In this document: one piece after another, positions 4,717 to 10,752 of the stretch
How positions within the stretch are numbered: position 1 is the first letter of the stretch
Layout: every line of letters begins with the position of its first letter
Assembly (NCBI GenBank): GCA_934454435.1
Contig: CAKSGA010000081.1
Location: forward strand, 1-10,752
Direction of reading: 5' to 3'
Origin: an uncultured Oscillospiraceae bacterium
GTDB lineage: Bacteria; Bacillota; Clostridia; Oscillospirales; Ruminococcaceae
DNA length: 10,752 nt
Notes under the pieces: model-generated
What the model was told of the DNA's origin: nothing
Seen by the model: only the letters and a program-made list of their open reading frames with translations
Databases searched by the model: none
Program-made: the position numbers and the translations under genes

Positions 4717-7443
4717 TCATTCATCTTTGCCGCAGCAGTTCTTATACTTCTTGCCGCTTCCGCAGGGGCAGGGGTCGTTTCTGCCGACCTTTTCGCCCTT
4801 GTTCTTGTAAGGCGTCTGGGAGCCTGCGTTGGGAGCGTCCGGCTGGAGCACCTGCTCACGCTGGATAGGACGCTGAATTCTTACCGGAACAGTCAGCACC
4901 ATGCGTACTGTTTCCTCACGGATAGCTGCGATCATCTCATCGAACATCGCAAAGCCCTCGAAACGGTACTCAACAACAGGATCCTTCTGACCGTAGCCTC
5001 TGAGGTAGATACCACGCTTCAGCTCTTCCATTGCATCGATGTGATCCATCCAGTGGCGGTCAACGGTCTTGAGCAGGCATACACGCTCAACTTCACGCAT
5101 TGCTTCGCTGCCCATATCCGCTTCACGGGTCCTGTAAATGAGGTCGCCCCTCTCCTTGAGGAAGTTCACGATATCCTTCTTGGTGAGGTCGTTCAGTTCT
5201 TCTGTGGTGTAGCGCAGGTCGCTGTCCATCACGTAAAGGTTCATGAAGTGAGAGCGCAGACCGTCAAGGTTCCAGTTCTCAGCAACTGTATCGGAGCAGT
5301 ACATGTCCACAGCCTCTTCGATGGACTTGTACATCATGTCGTGGATATTCTTGCTTACGTCCTCGCCGTCAAGCACCTTTGAGCGCTGCGAATAAATGGT
5401 GGTACGCTGCTGGGACATAACGTCGTCGAAGTCCAGTACGTTCTTTCTGATGGAGAAGTTCCTGCCCTCTATCTTCTTCTGAGCGGACTCTATCGCACTG
5501 GAAAGGAACGGCGCTTCTATGGGGGTGTTCTCGTCGAAGTTCATAGTTTCCATGAACTTCTGAACACGGTCGCCGCCGAACAGACGCATAAGGTCGTCCT
5601 CAAGGGAGATATAGAAGCGGCTCTCGCCGGGGTCGCCCTGACGTCCGGCACGTCCACGAAGCTGGTTATCAATACGGCGGGACTCATGACGCTCGGTACC
5701 GATGATGAACAGACCGCCTGCGGCACGTACTTCCTCCGCCTCGGGCTTTATCTGCTCGTCGAACTTCTTCATGAGCTCCTGATACTTTGCTCTTGCGTCC
5801 AGGATCTCCTGGTCGTCTGTTTCAGCGTAGCCGGTAGCTTCCTGAATGAGCTCCTCAGAGTAATCCATGCGGCGCATTTCGTGTATAGCGAGGAACTCAG
5901 CGTTACCGCCGAGCTTGATATCGGTACCACGGCCCGCCATGTTGGTAGCAATGGTAACGGCGCCCTTCTTACCTGCCTGCGCAACTATCTCTGCTTCACG
6001 CTCATGGTTCTTTGCATTGAGCACCTGGTGCTTTATCCCACGTGCCTTGAGCAGCTTGGAAACAAGCTCGGACTTCTCAATGGTAACAGTACCTACCAGC
6101 ACCGGCTGACCCTTCTTGTGGCACTCCTCGACCTGGTCGCAGACTGCCTGGAACTTGCCGTGCTCGTTCTTGTAGATCTGGTCGTGATTGTCCACACGGA
6201 TAACGGGCTTGTTGGTGGGTATCTCTATAACGTCAAGGCTGTAGATCTGGCGGAACTCGTCCTCCTCGGTCATAGCCGTACCGGTCATACCGGAGAGCTT
6301 GTCGTAAAGGCGGAAGAAGTTCTGGAACGTGATGGTAGCAAGGGTCTTGCTCTCACGGTTGACCTTCACGCCCTCCTTTGCCTCAATAGCCTGGTGCAGA
6401 CCGTCATTATAGCGGCGGCCGAACATCAGACGTCCGGTAAACTCGTCAACGATAACGATCTCACCGTCCTTGATAACGTAGTCAACGTCCAGCTTCATGA
6501 TACCGTTCGCACGGATAGCCTGGTTGATGTGATGGAGCAGAGTGGTGTTCTCCGGGTCCATGAGGTTGTCCACGCCGAAGTACTTCTCTGCCTTTGCAAC
6601 GCCGGCAGGGAGCAGGTTACAGGTCTTGGCCTTTTCGTCTATGAGGTAATCGCCGTCAAAGCTGCCCTCGTAGTCCTCCTTATCGTCAAGCTCTGCCACC
6701 TTGTTCATGGTAAGGGTCTTGGCGAACTTGTCGGCCTTCTCATACAGGTCGGTGGACTTGTCGCCACGGCCGGAAATGATAAGGGGAGTTCTTGCTTCAT
6801 CAATGAGAATGGAGTCCACCTCGTCCACGATGGCGAAGTTGGGGGCACGCTGGACCTTATCCTTCTTGTAGATACACATGTTGTCACGCAGGTAATCGAA
6901 GCCAAGCTCGTTGTTGGTGGCATATGTGATATCGCATGCGTAAGCGGCACGGCGGGCGTCGTTGTCCATGTCGTGGGTGATAAGTCCTACGGTAAGGCCG
7001 AGGTATCTGTGCACCTTTGCCATGAGCTCACTGTCACGCTTTGCGAGGTAGTCGTTTACGGTAACGATGTGTACGCCCTTACCGGTCAGGCCGTTCAGGT
7101 ATGAGGGAAGAGCGGCAACGAAAGTCTTACCTTCACCGGTCTTCATCTCTGCGATACGTCCCTGATGGAGCACGATACCGCCTATGATCTGTACGGGGTA
7201 GTGGCGAATGCCGATAACTCTTGTTGAGGCCTCACGGCAGACTGCGAAAGCGTCAGGCAGTATCTGGTCGAGAGTTTCGCCGGAAGCGAGCCTGTCCTTG
7301 AGTATGCCGGTCTGAGCCTTGAGCTCTGTTTCGCTCATAGCGGCGTACTTGTCCGCCAGGTCGAGAACCGCCTTCTTGATCGGCTCTATGCGCTTCAGCT
7401 CCTTAGTTGAATAGGTGCCGAACAATGCTTTGAATAAACCCAT
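4717..7443 (-). CDS. secA: SecA, protein translocase ATPase
   Basis: 908 residues, the size of a standard SecA1. It is the cytosolic motor that pushes pre-proteins through SecYEG using ATP. Visible in order: the N-terminal region MGLFKALFGT; Walker A MKTGEGKT (100-107); TVNDYLAKRD (128-137); the DEAD-type box VDEVD (206-210) with IDEARTPLIISG; SGMTGTA (384-390) at the start of the second half; motif V GRGTDIKLGGNAE (504-516); motif VI QLRGRAGRQGDPG (594-606); helical-scaffold residues DFDDVM (671-676); and a C-terminal zinc-binding/SecB-type tail with Cys892, Cys894, Cys903 and Cys904 (NDPCPCGSGKKYKNCC). No key residue is missing. GAAAGGGA lies rather far (about 12 nt) from the ATG at 7443. 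It is monocistronic here, with its own consensus promoter. Confidence 0.98.
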   Translation of the reverse strand: MGLFKALFGTYSTKELKRIEPIKKAVLDLADKYAAMSETELKAQTGILKDRLASGETLDQILPDAFAVCREASTRVIGIRHYPVQIIGGIVLHQGRIAEMKTGEGKTFVAALPSYLNGLTGKGVHIVTVNDYLAKRDSELMAKVHRYLGLTVGLITHDMDNDARRAAYACDITYATNNELGFDYLRDNMCIYKKDKVQRAPNFAIVDEVDSILIDEARTPLIISGRGDKSTDLYEKADKFAKTLTMNKVAELDDKEDYEGSFDGDYLIDEKAKTCNLLPAGVAKAEKYFGVDNLMDPENTTLLHHINQAIRANGIMKLDVDYVIKDGEIVIVDEFTGRLMFGRRYNDGLHQAIEAKEGVKVNRESKTLATITFQNFFRLYDKLSGMTGTAMTEEDEFRQIYSLDVIEIPTNKPVIRVDNHDQIYKNEHGKFQAVCDQVEECHKKGQPVLVGTVTIEKSELVSKLLKARGIKHQVLNAKNHEREAEIVAQAGKKGAVTIATNMAGRGTDIKLGGNAEFLAIHEMRRMDYSEELIQEATGYAETDDQEILDARAKYQELMKKFDEQIKPEAEEVRAAGGLFIIGTERHESRRIDNQLRGRAGRQGDPGESRFYISLEDDLMRLFGGDRVQKFMETMNFDENTPIEAPFLSSAIESAQKKIEGRNFSIRKNVLDFDDVMSQQRTTIYSQRSKVLDGEDVSKNIHDMMYKSIEEAVDMYCSDTVAENWNLDGLRSHFMNLYVMDSDLRYTTEELNDLTKKDIVNFLKERGDLIYRTREADMGSEAMREVERVCLLKTVDRHWMDHIDAMEELKRGIYLRGYGQKDPVVEYRFEGFAMFDEMIAAIREETVRMVLTVPVRIQRPIQREQVLQPDAPNAGSQTPYKNKGEKVGRNDPCPCGSGKKYKNCCGKDE

Positions 7444-7499
7444 TGTATTATAAATCCCTTTCTATAGATAACATGTTCGAATATAAATACTCACTCTAT

Positions 7500-7528
7500 A
7501 TTATACCGCATACTTCATGATTTGTCAA
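7500..7528 (-). promoter_or_regulatory. Consensus sigma-A promoter for secA
   Basis: Minus strand TTGACA at 7528-7523, 17-bp spacer, TATAAT at 7505-7500, predicted start near 7493. This leaves an AT-rich 5' leader of about 50 nt. All twelve hexamer bases match consensus. A MITE-like element begins 36 bp upstream of the -35 box. Confidence 0.88.
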
Positions 7529-7564
7529 CCGGAATATTCACACAAATGCAGATTTTGCGGAAAT

Positions 7565-7745
7565 TTAAGGCAATACCGCACAAAGATTGTGCGTGTATTG
7601 CGCAGTCAGATTTTTCGTCAGATTGTACAATGAGGACGACGCAAGGCTGACGCCTTGCTAGGACGAATTGTGCAAGATGACGGAAAAGATGCAAGCAAGA
7701 CACGTACAAAATCCAATAAATGGTCTTTGTGCGGTGTTGCCTTAA
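7565..7745. mobile_element. MITE-like element, 181 bp, no coding capacity
   Basis: The ends are 22-bp inverted repeats identical at 21 positions: TTAAGGCAATACCGCACA... (7565-7586) and its complement at 7724-7745. The body is an imperfect long palindrome: the region around 7612-7640 (TTTTTCGTCAGATTGTACAA) mirrors the region around 7659-7690 (TTGTGCAAGATGACGGAAAA), and the centre is GCAAGGC-TGAC-GCCTTGC (7641-7658). TTAA at each end could be a target duplication or part of the inverted repeat. There is no transposase, so mobility would need one supplied elsewhere. It fills most of the space between the divergent secA promoter and the small gene at 7804. The overlapping open frames on either strand are shadows. 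Confidence 0.8.
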
Positions 7746-7803
7746 GGAAGCAAGTATCATTCCGGCGACAGTGCGAATAATAAAGCCGAAAGGAGATGGC
7801 ACC

Positions 7804-7995
7804 ATGGAAAAGAAACAGAAAAACTCCCAGCAGAAAGCCCAGGCGCTCCAGGACCCGATGATGAACTCCGGCAGCGCCGGTGACTGCACCGGGATTATCC
7901 CCGCAATGCCCGGCTCCGGCGAGGAGTACGAGAACTACGCCGGGCTCTACGATTACCTCCCGCCGGAAAGGAAGAACACAGAGCAGGACAAGTGA
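7804..7995 (+). CDS. Small 63-residue protein of unknown function
   Basis: The ATG at 7804 has a very strong ribosome site, AAAGGAG (7789-7795), 8 nt upstream. The longer open frame from 7720 would start inside the MITE-like element and is rejected. The product is hydrophilic: a Lys/Gln-rich N-terminus (MEKKQKNSQQKAQALQ), a middle with NSGSAGDCTGIIPAMPGSG (residues 21-39) and an acidic, aromatic segment EEYENYAGLYDYLPPER (40-56). It has one cysteine (Cys28), no signal peptide and no membrane segment. A terminator follows 41 bp after the stop. I do not recognise a family. The strong ribosome site, the compact fit to the terminator and the conserved-looking tyrosine-rich motif argue that it is a real gene. 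No promoter is clear; it may lie in or be displaced by the element upstream. Confidence 0.68.
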   Translation: MEKKQKNSQQKAQALQDPMMNSGSAGDCTGIIPAMPGSGEEYENYAGLYDYLPPERKNTEQDK

Positions 7996-8036
7996 CATGC
8001 GCTGTTAGCCGATCAAATGACCGGATCACTCAAAAA

Positions 8037-8068
8037 GGGTCTGCAAATCAATGCAGACCCCCTCTTTT
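8037..8068. terminator. Two-way intrinsic terminator
   Basis: GGGTCTGCA (8037-8045), loop AATCAA, TGCAGACCC (8052-8060), followed by CCTCTTTT on the plus strand and preceded by AAAAA (8032-8036), which gives a U-tract on the minus strand. It serves the small gene (+) and the zinc-ribbon operon (-), whose last stop codon is at 8070. Its stem resembles the terminators near 1.06-1.24 kb. Confidence 0.85.
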
Positions 8069-8069
8069 A

Positions 8070-8966
8070 TCATGTTTTGTGAATCTCACCGCAAATCTCG
8101 CAGTATTCCAGTGAGCCGTCAGGCTTTTCCACGTAGTGGTGCTGAATGCACACGCCGGTCAGGTCGTGGAGCTTCTCAACGATGCCAAACTTGTAAAGTC
8201 CGCCGGTGAAATACAGCACAGCGCCCGCAGCGATCGCCAGAGCGAACACCAGAGCCAGTATCTTCAGCGTGATTTTCAGCGGCGTAAAGTTGATGATATG
8301 GATAGGTCTGACCGGGCTGAGCGCACGGTCGTCAGAGTTCCCCAGGGACGGCAGACGGGTGCCGGATTTGCCGGTTATCTTGGCGTCATCGATACCCGGG
8401 GAGAGGGTCACACGCTTCCGGGAGCCCTCCTCGCCGTGGTAAAGGGAATTGTAGTACTTTTCCAGGGTGTCAGCTCCGACCTCCGGCATGCTGTCCTCGC
8501 CATAGCTCATGGGGACCGTCTGCGGAGCTTTCCGGACATTTCCTGCCGGGTTTGTGGGAGCCGATGTGTCTGCCGGTTTTGCTGTGACCGGGGCTTGGGG
8601 CGCAGCGACTTTTACCGTACCCGGAGCTTTGGGGGCAGCAGGTTTTACTGTGCCCGAAGACTTAGCAGCGGCGGGGTCCCCGGGCTTATTTAATGCGACA
8701 GGCTTGATCTGTGCAGCCGAAATGTCCGGTGCGACAGGCGCAACAGACGCAGCAGTTTTTATGGGCCTGGCTTGCTGCGCAGACAGAGGAGCATTCACCG
8801 TTCTTGCAGGCTGGACCCGGGAAGCAGGCTTTTGAGTACCAGGCTCGTTCCCGGTGCCCGTATTCAGCTTTTGGAACTGAGCCTGGGCAACCATCATGTT
8901 TGCACCGCATGAAGGGCAGTATATCTCATCGTCATGAAGCAGAGCTCCGCATTTATCACAGAACAT
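8070..8966 (-). CDS. Zinc-ribbon membrane protein, shorter paralogue
   Basis: 298 residues. It opens with MFCDKCGALLHDDEIYCPSCG, a double-CxxC zinc ribbon (Cys3, 6, 17, 20). Then comes a long Pro/Ala/Lys/Thr-rich low-complexity linker (~45-150), a short ordered stretch TLEKYYNSLYHGEEGSRKR (167-185), a single membrane segment (~231-254), and a tail with CIQHHY (273-278) and CEICGEIHK (289-297). The same GLYK...CxQHHY...C.ICG tail occurs in the upstream gene, so the two are probably duplicates. It starts 12 bp after that gene's stop, with GAGGT 7 nt before the ATG, so they form one transcript. The ribbon would be cytoplasmic and the Cys/His tail outside if the membrane helix is N-in. Function unknown; N-terminal zinc ribbons of this type are found on many Firmicute membrane proteins. 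Confidence 0.85.
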   Translation of the reverse strand: MFCDKCGALLHDDEIYCPSCGANMMVAQAQFQKLNTGTGNEPGTQKPASRVQPARTVNAPLSAQQARPIKTAASVAPVAPDISAAQIKPVALNKPGDPAAAKSSGTVKPAAPKAPGTVKVAAPQAPVTAKPADTSAPTNPAGNVRKAPQTVPMSYGEDSMPEVGADTLEKYYNSLYHGEEGSRKRVTLSPGIDDAKITGKSGTRLPSLGNSDDRALSPVRPIHIINFTPLKITLKILALVFALAIAAGAVLYFTGGLYKFGIVEKLHDLTGVCIQHHYVEKPDGSLEYCEICGEIHKT

Positions 8967-8978
8967 AGGCTGACCTCA

Positions 8979-10382
8979 TCAGTAGTTTATCAGATTCTGA
9001 AGTTCCTTTGTGCATTTGTCGCTGGCGTCAATAAAGTCCACCATAGTCTGGAGATAATCAAGGATATTGTTGTAGGAAGAGCCGGATATGCTCTGCGGTA
9101 TACAGCCTGTCATATCTTTCAGCAGGGACTTGAGCTTTGCGAACTCAGGCTCATCGCCGCATTCCTCAATAGCGTAGTTGTACTGTTCGTATGCGTACTT
9201 GTTGTAGGTCGCACTCTCACGGCATGCATAGTAGTAGTCGCTGAGGGAGGGATTATAGCTGTTGGTTACGGAGGAAATGTAGCTGGAGCCGGTCTGAACA
9301 TAGCTGTCGCCCTGCATTATGTAGGAGCTTATATTATTGAGCTGCGGTCTGAGCTCATCGCAGACTTCTCCGCACCTTGTGCACTTGCCAAGACGTGTGG
9401 TATGTCCGAGAGCCTCGCCGTCAGTTGCGCCGCAGACGGAGCAGGTCCTGGGAGTGGTGCAGGTGGCTTCAGTCCAGGTGTGTGGAATGGGCTCGCCCTC
9501 TGTTTCGCCGCATTCGGAACAGGTCCTTGGAGCCGTGCAGGTAGCCTCTGTCCAGACGTGACCGAGGGGCTCGCCGTGCTCATCTCCGCAGATGGTGCAG
9601 GTTTCAGGGTGTGTGCAGTCGGCATCGGCATAGTGGTGCTGAACGCAGAGGTGCGTCACATTATAAATGAGCCTTACGCCGCCGGATTTGTAAAGGTACC
9701 CGTTGTTAAGCGTGATGAAGAACGCACCAACTCCGCCCAGCAGAAGTACTCCCACAACTGCCAGTATAATGATGAGCGGGAGCTTGCTCTTCTTCACGGG
9801 CTTGACAGGCTTTACGGCAGCGCCGTCAGCTCCGGGAACTGCTCCGGGGTTGTTTTCTGGTATGTATCCCGGAATTCCCTGGTTCGGCTGAGTTTCCTGT
9901 GTTGCCTGCGGGAAACCTCCGGGGAAAGGCGGAGGAGTCACGTCCATGGGGTCTGCGACAGCCTGCTGCGGGGCCGTCTGCTCGTTCTGGAAAGGCTGAG
10001 CGGGCTGTGCTTCCTGCATGGGCTGTACACCAGGAGCAGGCTGTGTGAAGCTTCCCGGGAACGGCGGAGGTGTCATGCTCATAGGGTCTGCTGTCGCAGT
10101 TGCGGCAGGGGCGCCTATAGCGGGCATTTCATCAGCCGCCGGTGAAACCGGAGCAGTCGGTACGGTCGGTACGGCCGGTGCGACCGGTGCGACCGGTGCC
10201 GCCGGTGTTACAGGTGTTGCCGGTGCAGACGATGTCGCCGGAGCAGCAACAGCAGACGGAGCAGCGGGCTCCACCTGACCAGAAACGGGCTGGGACTGCT
10301 GGATAACTCTCACCTTATTCCCACAGAAAGGACAGAAAACGGAACCATCGTTTATCTGATTTCCGCAATTTGTACAGAACAT
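8979..10382 (-). CDS. Zinc-ribbon membrane protein with Cys-rich tandem repeats
   Basis: 467 residues. The start is fixed by GGAGGT 6 nt upstream of the ATG at 10382. N-terminal zinc ribbon MFCTNCGNQINDGSVFCPFCG (in two CxxC pairs, Cys3/6/17/20); Pro/Ala linker with near-perfect VAPVAP-type triplets (~43-82) and a twice-used motif DPMxxTPPPFPGxF (99-112, 144-157); Lys-rich stop (KPVKPVKKSK) and a membrane helix (~202-223). Outside follow CVQHHY (246-251) and three 26-residue repeats with a C-x5-C-x2-C core (Cys256/262/265, 282/288/291, 308/314/317), ending with CTRCGEVC (334-341). The C-terminal ~125 residues are Tyr/Ser-rich then helical, possibly a separate domain. The repeats look like metal-binding knuckles of surface proteins. 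Function unknown; first gene of a two-gene operon. Confidence 0.86.
   Translation of the reverse strand: MFCTNCGNQINDGSVFCPFCGNKVRVIQQSQPVSGQVEPAAPSAVAAPATSSAPATPVTPAAPVAPVAPAVPTVPTAPVSPAADEMPAIGAPAATATADPMSMTPPPFPGSFTQPAPGVQPMQEAQPAQPFQNEQTAPQQAVADPMDVTPPPFPGGFPQATQETQPNQGIPGYIPENNPGAVPGADGAAVKPVKPVKKSKLPLIIILAVVGVLLLGGVGAFFITLNNGYLYKSGGVRLIYNVTHLCVQHHYADADCTHPETCTICGDEHGEPLGHVWTEATCTAPRTCSECGETEGEPIPHTWTEATCTTPRTCSVCGATDGEALGHTTRLGKCTRCGEVCDELRPQLNNISSYIMQGDSYVQTGSSYISSVTNSYNPSLSDYYYACRESATYNKYAYEQYNYAIEECGDEPEFAKLKSLLKDMTGCIPQSISGSSYNNILDYLQTMVDFIDASDKCTKELQNLINY
9381..9617 (-). repeat. 78-bp in-gene tandem repeat (26-residue Cys units)
   Basis: DNA encoding three successive HxWTEATCTxPRTCSxCG-type units plus a degenerate fourth in the zinc-ribbon protein. 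The period is 78 bp, in frame, so copy number can change without shifting the frame. Separately, 10145-10230 contains a 9-bp-period GGTGCGACC-like run encoding the VAP/VTP linker. Confidence 0.8.
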
Positions 10383-10430
10383 AGAATTACCTCCAAATAT
10401 ATTCGGATATTAGAAAAATATACCTCATTT

Positions 10431-10459
10431 ATTATAACATACAACTGTGGGTTTTTCAA
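10431..10459 (-). promoter_or_regulatory. Sigma-A promoter of the zinc-ribbon operon
   Basis: Minus strand TTGAAA at 10459-10454, 17-bp spacer, TATAAT at 10436-10431. The predicted start near 10424 gives a leader of about 42 nt ending in GGAGGT before the ATG. No hairpin is seen in the leader. Confidence 0.82.
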
Positions 10460-10520
10460 GAACATTTTCGGGTCATTTTACAGTTTATTTTTCAGATGTG
10501 CATACAGCCGGTGCAAACAC

Positions 10521-10551
10521 GGCGTCTGCACCAAAGTACAGTGCAGACGCC
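10521..10551. other. Perfect 11-bp hairpin without a T-tract
   Basis: GGCGTCTGCAC (10521-10531), 9-nt loop, GTGCAGACGCC (10541-10551). Neither strand carries a run of T after it, so it is not a standard intrinsic terminator. It lies about 60 bp upstream of the -35 box of the zinc-ribbon operon. It could be an operator-like palindrome, a decayed terminator or part of the repeat cluster to its right. Confidence 0.55.
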
Positions 10552-10565
10552 TGACGTATAATAAC

Positions 10566-10587
10566 GGGAGGGGCAAGCCTCTCCCCT
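10566..10587. repeat. GC-rich palindrome, copy 2
   Basis: GGGAGGGGC (10566-10574), AA, GCCTCTCCC (10577-10585), then CTACA. One base differs from the copy at 4479-4498 and leaves a G-U pair in the RNA form, so the stem is kept. The third copy of the large repeat begins about 60 bp to the right. Confidence 0.72.
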
Positions 10588-10613
10588 ACAGTTTTTATTG
10601 CGGCGAATTTACC

Positions 10614-10640
10614 AAAAACGGACTGCAAAATTGCAGCCCG
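10614..10640 (-). terminator. Probable terminator for a leftward gene beyond the window
   Basis: CGGACTGCA (10619-10627), loop AAAT, TGCAGCCCG (10632-10640); eight of nine pairs form. On the minus strand TTTTT (10618-10614) follows directly. The plus-strand side has only TTTCGCTT. Its TGCA-based stem is like the other terminators in the window. It borders the third repeat copy, as hairpins A and B border the first. Confidence 0.6.
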
Positions 10641-10644
10641 TTTC

Positions 10645-10752
10645 GCTTGTTGAAAAAAATACTATTCCAGGCTGTCGAGAAAGGTGCAGATGCTAGGAAC
10701 CCGCATGACGGCTAGGCTTTGTGCCTGCCGTCATGTGGAGTGACGACGCAGA
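10645..10752 (+). repeat. Dispersed palindromic repeat, copy 3 (cut by window end)
   Basis: It starts GCTTGTTGAAAAAAATACTA and continues with the same arms as the other copies. The central hairpin is CCGCATGACGGC (10701-10712) / GCCGTCATGTGG (10727-10738), with the short loop form seen in copy 1. The right arm breaks off at ACGACGCAGA at the window edge, so about 20 more bases are expected outside. Confidence 0.82.

Noticed and set aside
4521..4868. Open frames on both strands across repeat copy 2 and the secA 3' end
   Set aside because: They translate palindromic repeat DNA and an alternate frame of the secA tail; frames differ between repeat copies.
5686..7104. Long plus-strand open frame (472 codons) opposite secA
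   Set aside because: Fully antisense to secA, Leu/Val-rich shadow composition, no ribosome site, and secA carries all family motifs on the other strand.
7618..7998. Minus-strand open frames across the MITE and the small gene
   Set aside because: Hydrophobic shadows of the inverted repeat and of the 63-residue gene; no ribosome site or terminator fits.
9381..9617. Possible CRISPR-like regular repeat
   Set aside because: The 78-bp period is in frame with a protein-level Cys repeat and has no unique spacers.
8934..10145. Plus-strand open frame (403 codons) opposite the zinc-ribbon genes
   Set aside because: Antisense shadow of repetitive, GC-rich Pro/Ala and Cys-repeat coding DNA; spans two real genes with good ribosome sites.

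Overview
The window looks like chromosomal DNA from a low-to-mid GC anaerobic Firmicute of the Oscillospiraceae, most likely a Ruminococcus relative. The grounds are a cellobiose 2-epimerase close to the Ruminococcus albus enzyme as I remember it, several lipoproteins with Firmicute-type lipoboxes, zinc-ribbon membrane proteins carrying the 'HxWTEATC' repeats common in gut clostridia, strong AGGAGG-type ribosome binding sites, and near-perfect TTGACA-17-TATAAT promoters. This is recognition from memory, without a database search.

Layout. Bases 1-177 are the 3' end of a NusG domain II-like protein (+). A predicted lipoprotein (+) follows at 269-1039. Between it and the convergent pnuC-type gene (-) lie two copies of a terminator hairpin separated by a 131-bp palindromic repeat. 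The pnuC gene (1286-1975) has its own perfect consensus promoter and a leader of about 97 nt that can fold into two mutually exclusive hairpins, one of them an intrinsic terminator. Upstream on the same strand is a likely two-gene operon: cellobiose 2-epimerase (3151-4335), then an HlyD/MFP-type adaptor lipoprotein (2111-3130). Bases 4336-4716 carry no gene but hold a GC-rich palindrome and the second, expanded copy of the repeat, which ends 3 bp from the secA stop codon.

secA (4717-7443, -) is full length and has a consensus promoter. Between it and a divergent 63-residue small gene (7804-7995, +) is a 181-bp MITE-like element with 22-bp terminal inverted repeats. A two-way terminator separates the small gene from a convergent two-gene operon (8070-10382, -). 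Both of its products have an N-terminal CxxC zinc ribbon, a Pro/Ala linker, one membrane segment and a Cys/His-rich tail, so they look like paralogues. The right end (10383-10752) holds that operon's promoter, several hairpins, a second copy of the GC-rich palindrome, and the start of a third repeat copy cut by the window edge.

How it works together. Most genes are housekeeping or cell-envelope functions (Sec export, vitamin uptake, surface lipoproteins, disaccharide epimerisation). No phage, CRISPR, toxin or defence module is visible. The unusual content is in non-coding DNA: a candidate pnuC riboswitch/attenuator and two unrelated families of small palindromic dispersed elements sitting at gene ends and between promoters.
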